From Flavicella sp964230805 (GTDB lineage: Bacteria > Bacteroidota > Bacteroidia > Flavobacteriales > Flavobacteriaceae): DNA of 64,000 nt. The stretch is taken from the NCBI GenBank assembly GCA_964230805.1, contig CAXRIA010000027.1, forward strand, positions 1 to 64,000, written 5' to 3'. Positions 31,741 through 40,055 of the stretch are shown piece after piece. A program made the translations under genes and the position numbers. The notes beneath the pieces are model-generated. The model had not been told where the DNA came from. It did not search any database and worked only from the letters and a program-made list of their open reading frames with translations. Position 1 is the first letter of the stretch. Every line of letters starts with the position of its first letter.

Positions 31741-34587
31741 ATGGAATACAATTTCAGAGAAATAGAAGCCAAATGGCAATCGTATTGGTCAAGAAACCAA
31801 ACCTTCAAAGCAAACGAGAAAACAGACAAGCCAAAGTACTATGTTTTGGATATGTTTCCTTATCCTTCAGGAGCAGGTTTGCATGTGGGGCATCCCTTAG
31901 GCTATATTGCCTCTGACATTTATGCCCGATACAAAAGACATCAAGGGTTTCATGTATTGCATCCACAAGGCTATGATTCTTTTGGGTTGCCTGCCGAACA
32001 ATATGCCATTCAAACAGGACAACATCCGGCAATTACTACCGAAACAAATATCGCTACCTACAGAAAACAATTGGACAAAATAGGATTTTCATTTGATTGG
32101 TCACGAGAGGTCCGTACTTCAAATCCAGAGTACTACAAATGGACGCAATGGATTTTTATTCAGCTGTTTCAATCGTGGTATAATAGCGCTACGAACAAAG
32201 CTGAAGACATTGAAACTTTGGTGGCTATTTTTGAAAAATCAGGAAATGAAAATGTTTGTGCCCAAGCAGAAGATGGGATTGAACTATTTACAGCAGATGC
32301 TTGGAATGGGTTTTCAAAACAAGAGCAAGAAAATATTTTATCAAAATATCGATTGACGTATTTGTCGGATACAGAGGTAAATTGGTGTCCTGAATTGGGA
32401 ACTGTTTTGGCAAATGATGAAATCGTGAACGGTGTATCTGAAAGAGGTGGACACCCCGTGGTGCGAAAAAAAATGACCCAATGGAGTATGCGTATATCGG
32501 CCTATGCCCAGCGTTTGCTCGATGGGTTGGAGAAATTAGACTGGCCACAACCCTTAAAAGATGCACAAACCAATTGGATTGGTCGTTCGCAAGGAGCTTC
32601 CGTGAAGTTTGCAATAGAAAATCAAGAGGCACAAGATGTTATAGAAGTGTTTACAACGCGTCCAGACACTATTTTTGGAGTGACTTTTATGACCTTGGCG
32701 CCCGAACATGATTTGGTTTCTAAAATTACGACAGCCGCACAAAAAGAGGAGGTAGAGGCGTATATAGAAGCTACTGCCAAACGAAGTGAACGAGACCGTA
32801 TGGCCGATGTGAAAACCATTTCAGGTGCTTTTACAGGCGCTTATGCTTTGCATCCATTTACAGGAGAAAAAATACCTATTTGGATCGGAGACTATGTTTT
32901 GGCAAGCTACGGAACTGGCGCTGTCATGGCTGTTCCGTGTGGAGATCAGAGAGATTATAATTTTGCAAAGCATTTTCAAATTGACATTAAAAATATTTTT
33001 GAGGGTGTCGATGTTTCTGAAGCCGCATGTGAAGACAAGACTGCTAAAATTACCAACTCCGATTTTTTATCGGGTTTGTCTGTAAAAAAAGCGACAAAAC
33101 TTGCGATTTACGAAATTGAGCAACGTGGTTTTGGGAAAGGAAAAATAAACTATCGTTTGCGTGACGCAGTATTTAGTCGCCAGCGATACTGGGGGGAGCC
33201 CTTTCCTGTATATTACAAAGACGGGATGCCGCAAATGATCGCAGTGGAACATTTGCCAATTGTTTTGCCAGAAGTTGAAAAATATTTGCCCACAGCAACT
33301 GGAGAGCCTCCTCTAGGAAATGCCGACCATTGGGCATGGTGTACAGAAACAAATAGCATCGTTTCAAAGGAAAAGATAAACAACGAAACCATATGGCCAA
33401 TGGAGCTCAATACCATGCCAGGATGGGCAGGAAGCTCTTGGTATTTCAACCGATATATGGATCCCGCAAATGACGGAGCATTTGTAAGTAAGGAAGCAGT
33501 GAACTATTGGAAGGAAATCGATTTGTATATAGGAGGCTCTGAACATGCGACAGGCCACTTGTTATACGCTCGTTTTTGGCAGAAATTTCTCTTTGATAGA
33601 GGACATTTACCGGTTGATGAATTTGCAAAAAAATTAATCAACCAAGGGATGATTTTGGGAACAAGCGCTTTTGTATATCGATTGGAAGGAACCCAAACTT
33701 TCTTGTCAAAAGGATTGATTGAAAATCAAAAAGTACAGGCCATTCATGTCGATGTTTCTTTGGTGAATTCTGCGGATGAATTGGATATTGAAGCGTTTAA
33801 AAATCACCCGATGAATAAAGATTTCAAAGAAGCTATTTTTAAAGGTGAAAAAGGAGAAATAATTGATGGTGTCAATGACACCTATGTTGTGGGACGCGAG
33901 GTTGAAAAAATGTCTAAATCCAAATACAACGTTGTCAATCCAGATGCAATTTGTGAAGCATATGGAGCTGATTCGTTGCGATTGTTTGAAATGTTTTTGG
34001 GCCCCCTAGAGCAAGCGAAACCCTGGAAGACTTCCGGCATTTCAGGAGTACATTCTTTTTTGAAAAAAATGTGGAAATTGTATCATCATGACAACACTTT
34101 TTTTGTCTCTGAAGAAAAGGCAAGCAAAGAGGAATTAAAAATCCTGCACAAAACCATCAAGAAAGTCCAAGAAGATATTGAAAACTTTTCTTTCAATACT
34201 TCCGTAAGTACTTTTATGATTGCAGTAAATGAATTGGCGGCATTGAAATGCAATAAAAGAGAAATTTTGGAGCCTTTGTTGGTGTTGATTTCTCCCTATG
34301 CGCCTCACATTTCGGAAGAGCTTTGGTGTAAAATTGGAAATAAGGAATCCATTGCAACAGCTAGTTTTCCTATATTTGATGCAAATCATTTGATAGAAAG
34401 CAGCAAGGTATATCCAATTTCCTTCAATGGAAAAATGCGTTTTACATTGGAATTGCCCTTGGATTTTTCAAAAGAAGAAATAGAGAAGAAGGTGCTTGCA
34501 CATGAAAAAACACAAGCACAATTGGAAGGAAGAACTCCGAAAAAAGTGATTGTTGTGCCCGGTAAAATTGTCAATATTGTAGGTTAA
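31741..34587 (+). CDS. leuS: leucyl-tRNA synthetase
   Basis: 948 residues from the ATG at 31741. The HIGH-type motif HVGH is at 48-51, the KMSKS motif is at about 723-727 (EKMSKSKYN), and the editing domain carries the TTRPDTIFGVTF threonine-rich segment. A Bacteroidota-type insertion of about 55 residues (about 147-205) separates SWYN from the RLTYLSDTEVNWCP zinc-like segment. It charges tRNA-Leu, including the TAA isoacceptor at 2991. Followed after 22 bases by a lipoprotein gene. Confidence 0.97.
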   Translation: MEYNFREIEAKWQSYWSRNQTFKANEKTDKPKYYVLDMFPYPSGAGLHVGHPLGYIASDIYARYKRHQGFHVLHPQGYDSFGLPAEQYAIQTGQHPAITTETNIATYRKQLDKIGFSFDWSREVRTSNPEYYKWTQWIFIQLFQSWYNSATNKAEDIETLVAIFEKSGNENVCAQAEDGIELFTADAWNGFSKQEQENILSKYRLTYLSDTEVNWCPELGTVLANDEIVNGVSERGGHPVVRKKMTQWSMRISAYAQRLLDGLEKLDWPQPLKDAQTNWIGRSQGASVKFAIENQEAQDVIEVFTTRPDTIFGVTFMTLAPEHDLVSKITTAAQKEEVEAYIEATAKRSERDRMADVKTISGAFTGAYALHPFTGEKIPIWIGDYVLASYGTGAVMAVPCGDQRDYNFAKHFQIDIKNIFEGVDVSEAACEDKTAKITNSDFLSGLSVKKATKLAIYEIEQRGFGKGKINYRLRDAVFSRQRYWGEPFPVYYKDGMPQMIAVEHLPIVLPEVEKYLPTATGEPPLGNADHWAWCTETNSIVSKEKINNETIWPMELNTMPGWAGSSWYFNRYMDPANDGAFVSKEAVNYWKEIDLYIGGSEHATGHLLYARFWQKFLFDRGHLPVDEFAKKLINQGMILGTSAFVYRLEGTQTFLSKGLIENQKVQAIHVDVSLVNSADELDIEAFKNHPMNKDFKEAIFKGEKGEIIDGVNDTYVVGREVEKMSKSKYNVVNPDAICEAYGADSLRLFEMFLGPLEQAKPWKTSGISGVHSFLKKMWKLYHHDNTFFVSEEKASKEELKILHKTIKKVQEDIENFSFNTSVSTFMIAVNELAALKCNKREILEPLLVLISPYAPHISEELWCKIGNKESIATASFPIFDANHLIESSKVYPISFNGKMRFTLELPLDFSKEEIEKKVLAHEKTQAQLEGRTPKKVIVVPGKIVNIVG

Positions 34588-34609
34588 ACATTTCAATAAT
34601 TTGAAGATT

Positions 34610-35095
34610 ATGAAAATTGCAAACGTCGTATCCGTACTATTTTTAATCACATTGGTGTTCTCATGCAGCACACCAGAAGAAAAAATGAAGAAATATATGA
34701 CCGGCAATTGGAAAGCAATTTATTACAAGTGGGAGCTCCCCAGCTATCAAAAAAAGGATACCTTGGTTGAATATGCTTTTGATTATAGCAACCCCGATGA
34801 AAAGAGACCGGAGGGTGTGCCAGTTTACAAGTTCAAAGAAGACGGTGTTTTCGAATCTTGGCACGAAAAAAATGGTGTCGCTGGAAAAAAAACCATTGGA
34901 AAATGGCGTGTTACCCAAGACTCGTTGTTTTATGATTTGAAATTTAAGGGGAAACCGTATACCGTGTCTATGAAATTGTCGATGATTGAAGACGGTTATG
35001 CCACGAAACGTCTGATGGATAAAGACGGAGATGGAGATCTTGATGATAGTTTGTATATGGAAACCGTTCGTTTGCCAAACGACTCAAAAGAATAA
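34610..35095 (+). CDS. putative lipoprotein, lipocalin-like, unknown function
   Basis: 161 residues from the ATG at 34610; a TTG nine bases upstream is less likely. A lipoprotein signal ends at VFSCS, so the protein is lipid-anchored. The mature part has a GNWKAIYYKWELP opening, KFKEDGVFESW, GKWRVTQDSLFYDL and a MDKDGDGDLDDSLYME segment. The GxW opening and strand pattern resemble small lipocalin-like lipoproteins of Bacteroidota, and the DKDGDGD stretch looks like a single calcium-binding loop. Its TAA shares one base with the ATG of the SemiSWEET gene. Confidence 0.8.
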   Translation: MKIANVVSVLFLITLVFSCSTPEEKMKKYMTGNWKAIYYKWELPSYQKKDTLVEYAFDYSNPDEKRPEGVPVYKFKEDGVFESWHEKNGVAGKKTIGKWRVTQDSLFYDLKFKGKPYTVSMKLSMIEDGYATKRLMDKDGDGDLDDSLYMETVRLPNDSKE

Positions 35096-35361
35096 TGGTA
35101 AAAATACCTATTCAAATAGAAATTATTGGTTTTATTGCCGCCATTTTGACTACCGTGTCTTTTGTGCCACAAGTCTATAAAATTTGGAAAACAAAATCAG
35201 CAGAAAGTGTTTCACTAAGCATGTTTTTACTATTTTTTATTGGTGTGGCTTTGTGGTTTGTATATGGACTTTTGCTAGGCAGTATTTCAATGATTGTGGC
35301 CAATACGATTACTGGAATTTTAGCTTTGATGATTGTTTATTTCAAATTTAAGTACAAATAA
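35095..35361 (+). CDS. SemiSWEET sugar transporter
   Basis: 88 residues forming one three-helix bundle (about 8-26, 38-58 and 62-82), half of a eukaryotic SWEET. The PQ motif FVPQVYKIWKTKSAESVS is at 22-39, and a conserved Asn (VANTITG) occurs in helix 3. SemiSWEETs work as homodimers that let mono- or disaccharides pass. The start overlaps the preceding lipoprotein stop by one base, so they are translationally coupled. Confidence 0.92.
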   Translation: MVKIPIQIEIIGFIAAILTTVSFVPQVYKIWKTKSAESVSLSMFLLFFIGVALWFVYGLLLGSISMIVANTITGILALMIVYFKFKYK

Positions 35362-35433
35362 ACGAGGCTTACCTTGGCTTTTTTTACTAATTTTAGAAAG
35401 CTTTAGTACCAATAATTTTTGGTTTTGTTACCT

Positions 35434-36882
35434 ATGAATTTTAGTAAATTTTCACTTCGAATTCGAATATTCCTCTCCATGACGATGCTTGTGTTTCTGG
35501 CATTCATCATGATTGCGGTGGTCACGATTTATCAGTACCGTGAACAAACTGAGGAGTACAATACAAGTCGTTTTGAGCGAAAAGAAGACGCCATACGTTT
35601 GAATATTCAATACGGCCTTAGCAATGCCAAAGAATCTTTAGAGACGAAGAATCTTAAGAAGATATTGAAACAACGCATTTTTGAGGTAGCCGCAGTGCAC
35701 AAAGCAACCATAAAGATTTATGATTTGCAGGGAGACCTAATGATTAGTTCTATTCCAAATACGCCCTATGAATCGATTCTCTCAGAAGACCTAGACCAGT
35801 TGAGGCAGAAGAACTCGCATCGTTTGATACAGGGCATGAATGAAGAGGGCAAAAGTTTGCAGGCTTCCTATACGTATATTCTGAATGAGGATAAGGATGC
35901 TATTGGGATTTTGAAATTACATTACTTACAAGATAATTCTGCTCAAGAAAAGGACTTGAATGAATTCTTATCTCGACTAGGATTGGTCTACGTACTATTG
36001 TTCTTTTTTGCGATTGGAATTGCTTATTTTTTATCGAGTTATATCACAAAATCTATTGGGACGGTGATTTCTAAAATGAGTCAAACGGGCTTGTACAAAA
36101 GAAATGAAAAAATAGTACTGACGGACGCCCCTGGCGAGATTCGAAAGTTGGTTGCTGCCTACAATGAAATGGTAGATAAGCTTGAAGAGAGTGCAGAAAA
36201 ATTAGCAAAAAGTGAGCGAGAGCAGGCATGGCAAGAAATGGCGAGACAAGTAGCGCATGAAATCAAAAATCCGTTAACACCGATGCGTTTGACCGTTCAA
36301 AGTTTTGAACGAAAATTCAATCCGGAGGATACTGAGATTAGAGAAAAAGTGAGCGAGTATTCTCGAATTTTGATTCAGCAAATTGATGTCATGAGTTCCA
36401 TTGCTTCTGCGTTTTCAGATTTTGCACAAATGCCTACCAAACAAAAAGAGAACATTGAGGTAGTAACTGTGGTCAAAATGGCGATAGATCTTTTTGACAA
36501 GCCCTACATTTCTCATGAATCTTCTTCAGAAAAGATGTATCTTCAAATTGATAAAACCCAATTGGTGAGAGTGGTGAACAATTTAGTTCAAAATTCAATA
36601 CATGCCACGAAGAAAATGAGGAATCCAATGATTTCGGTAAACATTACTGAAAACAAAACACATATTGAAATTCAGGTGCAAGATAACGGAAAAGGAATTT
36701 CTGAGGAGTTAAAAGACAAAGTTTTTGAACCCAGATTTACGACCAAAACAAGTGGTATGGGATTGGGATTGCCGATGATTAAAAAAATAATTGAGAGTTA
36801 CGACGGGTCTTTGAGCTTTGTGTCAGAAGAAGGGAAAGGAACTATTTTTAGAGTGATCATACCAAAAGAAAGCGTGGAATAA
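35434..36882 (+). CDS. NtrY-like sensor histidine kinase
   Basis: 482 residues from the ATG at 35434. Two membrane helices (about 13-34 and 185-206) flank an outer sensor domain of about 150 residues. A HAMP-like linker, a HisKA domain with H-box His275 (VAHEIKNPLTPMRL) and a complete ATPase domain (NLVQNSIHA, DNGKGI, TTKTSGMGLGL) follow. The NPLTPM H-box is the NtrY type. No response regulator is adjacent; the next gene is an enoyl-CoA hydratase 13 bases away. The signal is unknown. Confidence 0.92.
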   Translation: MNFSKFSLRIRIFLSMTMLVFLAFIMIAVVTIYQYREQTEEYNTSRFERKEDAIRLNIQYGLSNAKESLETKNLKKILKQRIFEVAAVHKATIKIYDLQGDLMISSIPNTPYESILSEDLDQLRQKNSHRLIQGMNEEGKSLQASYTYILNEDKDAIGILKLHYLQDNSAQEKDLNEFLSRLGLVYVLLFFFAIGIAYFLSSYITKSIGTVISKMSQTGLYKRNEKIVLTDAPGEIRKLVAAYNEMVDKLEESAEKLAKSEREQAWQEMARQVAHEIKNPLTPMRLTVQSFERKFNPEDTEIREKVSEYSRILIQQIDVMSSIASAFSDFAQMPTKQKENIEVVTVVKMAIDLFDKPYISHESSSEKMYLQIDKTQLVRVVNNLVQNSIHATKKMRNPMISVNITENKTHIEIQVQDNGKGISEELKDKVFEPRFTTKTSGMGLGLPMIKKIIESYDGSLSFVSEEGKGTIFRVIIPKESVE

Positions 36883-36895
36883 AAAATTCAATCCG

Positions 36896-37672
36896 ATGAA
36901 TGCAACCATTTTAATCAACCGAGAACATCCAAACGTGGCAATTGTTGCTGTCAATCGCCCGGAAAAGTTAAATTCTTTGAATGAAGAAACGATTCATTCT
37001 TTGCACCATGCCTTGAAGTCATTGGAGAACGATGATTCCGCTCGTGTTATTATTTTAACAGGAGTTGGAAACAAGGCATTTGTGGCGGGAGCGGATATTG
37101 CGGAATTTGAGAAATTCTCCGAAGAAGAGGGAAGAGAATTGGTGCGAAAGGGTCAAGAAATGGTATTTAATTTTATTGAAAATTTTTCAAAACCTGTGAT
37201 CGCTGCAATCAATGGATTTGCCTTGGGAGGTGGTTTGGAACTCGCAATGGCCTGCCATTTTAGGTATGCGTCAGAAAATGCGAAAATGGGACTTCCAGAA
37301 GTTTCTTTGGGCTTAATTCCTGGGTATGGAGGCACACAAAGATTGCCTCAATTGGTTGGAAAAGGGCTTGCGATGGAACTCATTCTGTCGGGTACTATGA
37401 TAACAGCTGAAGCTGCGTTGAAACATGGGTTGGTCAATAAAGTTGTAACAGAAGAAACGCTTATACCTGCCTGTTTGTCAATAGCAACTAAAATAGCTTC
37501 CAATTCGTCGAGTGGTATTGCTGCTGCCATAAAATCGGTGAACGCTGGCTTTGACTATGAAACAGACGGATTTGATACCGAGATTACATATTTTGGAACT
37601 TGTTTTGGAACCAAAGACTTTTTAGAAGGAACGTCGGCATTTTTAAACAAAAGAAAGCCAAAATTTAAATGA
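36896..37672 (+). CDS. enoyl-CoA hydratase/isomerase family protein
   Basis: 258 residues of the crotonase fold. AFVAGADIAEF and INGFALGGGLELAMACHFRYA form the oxyanion region, and LPEVSLGLIPGYGGTQRLPQLVG contains the Glu pair of true hydratases (Glu in LPEV and an upstream Glu-rich position). Likely hydrates 2-enoyl-CoA in fatty acid or amino acid breakdown. It is 13 bases downstream of the histidine kinase, which is likely only shared transcription. Confidence 0.93.
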   Translation: MNATILINREHPNVAIVAVNRPEKLNSLNEETIHSLHHALKSLENDDSARVIILTGVGNKAFVAGADIAEFEKFSEEEGRELVRKGQEMVFNFIENFSKPVIAAINGFALGGGLELAMACHFRYASENAKMGLPEVSLGLIPGYGGTQRLPQLVGKGLAMELILSGTMITAEAALKHGLVNKVVTEETLIPACLSIATKIASNSSSGIAAAIKSVNAGFDYETDGFDTEITYFGTCFGTKDFLEGTSAFLNKRKPKFK

Positions 37673-37694
37673 GATGAACTTTTTACTTAGGAGC

Positions 37695-38345
37695 TCATTC
37701 TCCTTTCCACTCCTTATAAAATTGGGTTAAAAAATTTTCCATAAATAGATGTCGCTCCAATGCCATCTCTCTTCCTGCAGTAGTGTTCATTCGGTCTTTC
37801 AAAAGGAGTAATTTTTCGTAAAAATGATTGATGCTTGGCGCTGTCGATTTTTTGTATTGTTCCTTAGTCATCGTTAAATTGGGTGGAATGTCGGGGTTGT
37901 ACAAAGTACGTTTTTTGTAGCCTCCGTAACTGAAACACCTTGCAATACCAATGGCTCCAACAGCGTCTATGCGATCTGCATCTTGAATACAGCTCAGTTC
38001 CAATGAGCTGAATTTTTGAGAAAAGTTCCCTCCTTTAAAAGAAATATTTTCTATGATTTTTACAACATGGTCAATAATTTCTGGAGTCACTTGTTGCTCA
38101 TTTAAAAATAAGGCTGCTTTTTTGGGTCCTATGCTTTCATCACCACCGTGGAATTTAGAATCGGCAATGTCGTGCAATAGAGCGCCCAATGCAACCACAA
38201 AAAGATTTGCATTTTCTTTTTTTGCAATTTTTTTTGCGATTTTGTAAACGCGCTCTACGTGAAACCAATCGTGGCCACCTTCTGAATTTTTCAAACAATC
38301 CTTGACAAAAAGAATGGTGTTCTCGACAATTTTATTTTGATTCAT
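37695..38345 (-). CDS. HD-domain phosphohydrolase (YedJ/YpgQ type)
   Basis: 216 residues from the ATG at 38345 (MNQNKIVENT); an upstream in-frame extension to 38396 overlaps the divergent promoter region. Metal-binding HD residues are HDWFHVERV (about 24-32), the HD pair in LLHDIADSKFH, and DADRIDAVGAIG. Homologues hydrolyse nucleotides or related phosphates; the substrate here is unknown. It is divergent from tsaB and convergent with the enoyl-CoA hydratase. Confidence 0.9.
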   Translation of the reverse strand: MNQNKIVENTILFVKDCLKNSEGGHDWFHVERVYKIAKKIAKKENANLFVVALGALLHDIADSKFHGGDESIGPKKAALFLNEQQVTPEIIDHVVKIIENISFKGGNFSQKFSSLELSCIQDADRIDAVGAIGIARCFSYGGYKKRTLYNPDIPPNLTMTKEQYKKSTAPSINHFYEKLLLLKDRMNTTAGREMALERHLFMENFLTQFYKEWKGE

Positions 38346-38401
38346 ATTGTAAAAATAATGCAATAATTCGTCATGTGTTCTATCTTGAGAGATCAAAGTC
38401 T

Positions 38402-38409
38402 TATATTTG
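38402..38409 (+). promoter_or_regulatory. -7 element of tsaB
   Basis: TATATTTG matches TAnnTTTG. The expected start of transcription near 38416 leaves only the TTG at 38430 as a sensible start for tsaB, because the upstream ATG at 38373 lies before the promoter. Confidence 0.55.
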
Positions 38410-38429
38410 CTTTTTTAAATATTGGTACG

Positions 38430-39107
38430 TTGTCACATATTTTACACATAGAAACGTCTACAAAGAATTGTTCGGTAAGCATCGGAAATTCTGGGGTATT
38501 GGTTGCTTTGGAAGAACGAAATACAGGAGGGTATTCACATGCCGAGAAATTGCATGTATTTGTCGAAAAAGTCATTGAGAAAGCCGGTTTGGAATTTTCT
38601 GATTTGGCGGCTGTTTGTGTGGGAAAAGGTCCAGGTTCCTACACAGGACTTCGTATCGGTGTATCCGCGGTGAAAGGCTTGTGTTATGCTTTGGACATTC
38701 CAATGCTCGCCGTGGAGAGTTTGGAAGTTTTATCGAGAAATGTTTCTGTGGATACGGGACATATCATACCTCTATTAGATGCGAGAAGAATGGAAGTTTA
38801 CAGTGCTATTTTTGACGTAAATTACCAGCGCGTACGTGAGACAAAGGCGGAGATAATTGATAGCAATTCCTTCTTTGAATATCTCGAACAGGGTCCCGTT
38901 CATTTTATCGGTGATGGCGCGGAGAAATGCAAAGACCTAATACAGCATCCCAATGCAAGTTTTATAGAAAATGCTTTTCCTTCAGCATCGGACATGGTAT
39001 CCTTGGCTTTTGAAAAGTACAGAGCACATGATACGGTAGATGTAGCTTATTTTGAACCTTTTTACTTGAAAGATTTTGTTGGGACCAAGTCCAAAAACCG
39101 CAATTAG
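38430..39107 (+). CDS. tsaB: tRNA threonylcarbamoyladenosine biosynthesis protein TsaB
   Basis: 226 residues if it starts at the TTG at 38430, giving (M)SHILHIETSTKNCSVSIG, which matches the family's N-terminus. No ATG lies between the promoter at 38402 and this point. TsaB is the non-catalytic partner of TsaD in t6A37 formation. The signature GKGPGSYTGLRIG is present at about residues 70-82. The stop overlaps that of the convergent mscS gene by three bases. Confidence 0.92.
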   Translation: MSHILHIETSTKNCSVSIGNSGVLVALEERNTGGYSHAEKLHVFVEKVIEKAGLEFSDLAAVCVGKGPGSYTGLRIGVSAVKGLCYALDIPMLAVESLEVLSRNVSVDTGHIIPLLDARRMEVYSAIFDVNYQRVRETKAEIIDSNSFFEYLEQGPVHFIGDGAEKCKDLIQHPNASFIENAFPSASDMVSLAFEKYRAHDTVDVAYFEPFYLKDFVGTKSKNRN

Positions 39108-39934
39108 TTGTTTTGTATGTGTACAACTCGTTGTGGGAAAGGAATGTTGATGTTTTCCTTATCGAGCGCAATTTTGCAGGCTTCTAATGTTTCGAAATAA
39201 ACATCCCAATAGTGTTGCGGAGCTGCCCAAGGACGTACAGCGAGATTGACGGCACTGTCTGCGAGTTCCAGCACTGTGACAGCGGGCGCCGGATTTTCCA
39301 ATACCTTTGGGTGGGAAGCAAGCGTTGCCTCTAAGATTGCTTTCGCTTTTTTAATATCGGAATCGTAACTGATTCCAATTGTTAAATCGACACGTAGTTT
39401 TCCTTCTTGAGTGTAATTTTTTAGGGTTCCATTTGACAAAATTCCGTTAGGAATGATGGCTACTTTATTCCCTGGAGTTAAGAGTTTTGTGACAAAAATT
39501 TGAATTTCTTTGACTTCCCCGAGTTGTCCTTGTGCTTCGATTAAATCACCTACTTTAAAGGGTTTGAAAATTAAAATCAATGCGCCTCCTGCAAAATTCG
39601 CGAGAGAACCTTGCAATGCGAGACCTACAGCCAATCCCGCTGCACCGAGAATGGCGATAAACGAGGAGGTGGCAATGCCCAGTTGACTGAGCACGGTAAT
39701 GAGCAATATGGCTTTCAATCCCCAGTGAATCAGATCACTCAAAAAATTTTGAAGGCTCGTCTCCATATTGCCTTTGATCATCGTATTTTTGATGATTTTT
39801 ACGATTTTTTTGATCAACCACAATCCAATAATTAGGATAACAATTGCCATAGCTATTTTCAGGCCATAGTCTATGATGATTTCTTTGTACTTGGTAAAAT
39901 CGAAGGCTTCAAAATTGAAATTGAGTTTTTTCAT
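39104..39934 (-). CDS. MscS-family mechanosensitive channel
   Basis: 276 residues from the ATG at 39934 (MKKLNFNFEAFDF). Three membrane helices include the pore helix GAAGLAVGLALQGSLANFAGGALILIF, cut here to its Ala/Gly core, followed by the beta domain FKVGDLIEAQGQLGEVKEI and the C-terminal alpha/beta domain. The size matches E. coli MscS. It releases solutes on hypo-osmotic shock. A CGAAAGTA at about 39959 (TACTTTCG on the minus strand) is a near-consensus -7 element. Confidence 0.95.
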   Translation of the reverse strand: MKKLNFNFEAFDFTKYKEIIIDYGLKIAMAIVILIIGLWLIKKIVKIIKNTMIKGNMETSLQNFLSDLIHWGLKAILLITVLSQLGIATSSFIAILGAAGLAVGLALQGSLANFAGGALILIFKPFKVGDLIEAQGQLGEVKEIQIFVTKLLTPGNKVAIIPNGILSNGTLKNYTQEGKLRVDLTIGISYDSDIKKAKAILEATLASHPKVLENPAPAVTVLELADSAVNLAVRPWAAPQHYWDVYFETLEACKIALDKENINIPFPQRVVHIQNN

Positions 39935-40055
39935 GAGAGATTTAGTTTTGTGGAAAAACGAAAGTAATGCAAAACTTTTCTCATGCCTTGATACAATCAA
40001 TAGCCGTTTGTGTTTTAAAAATAAGTGTAAACATCACTTAAAAAAAACCAAAAAT

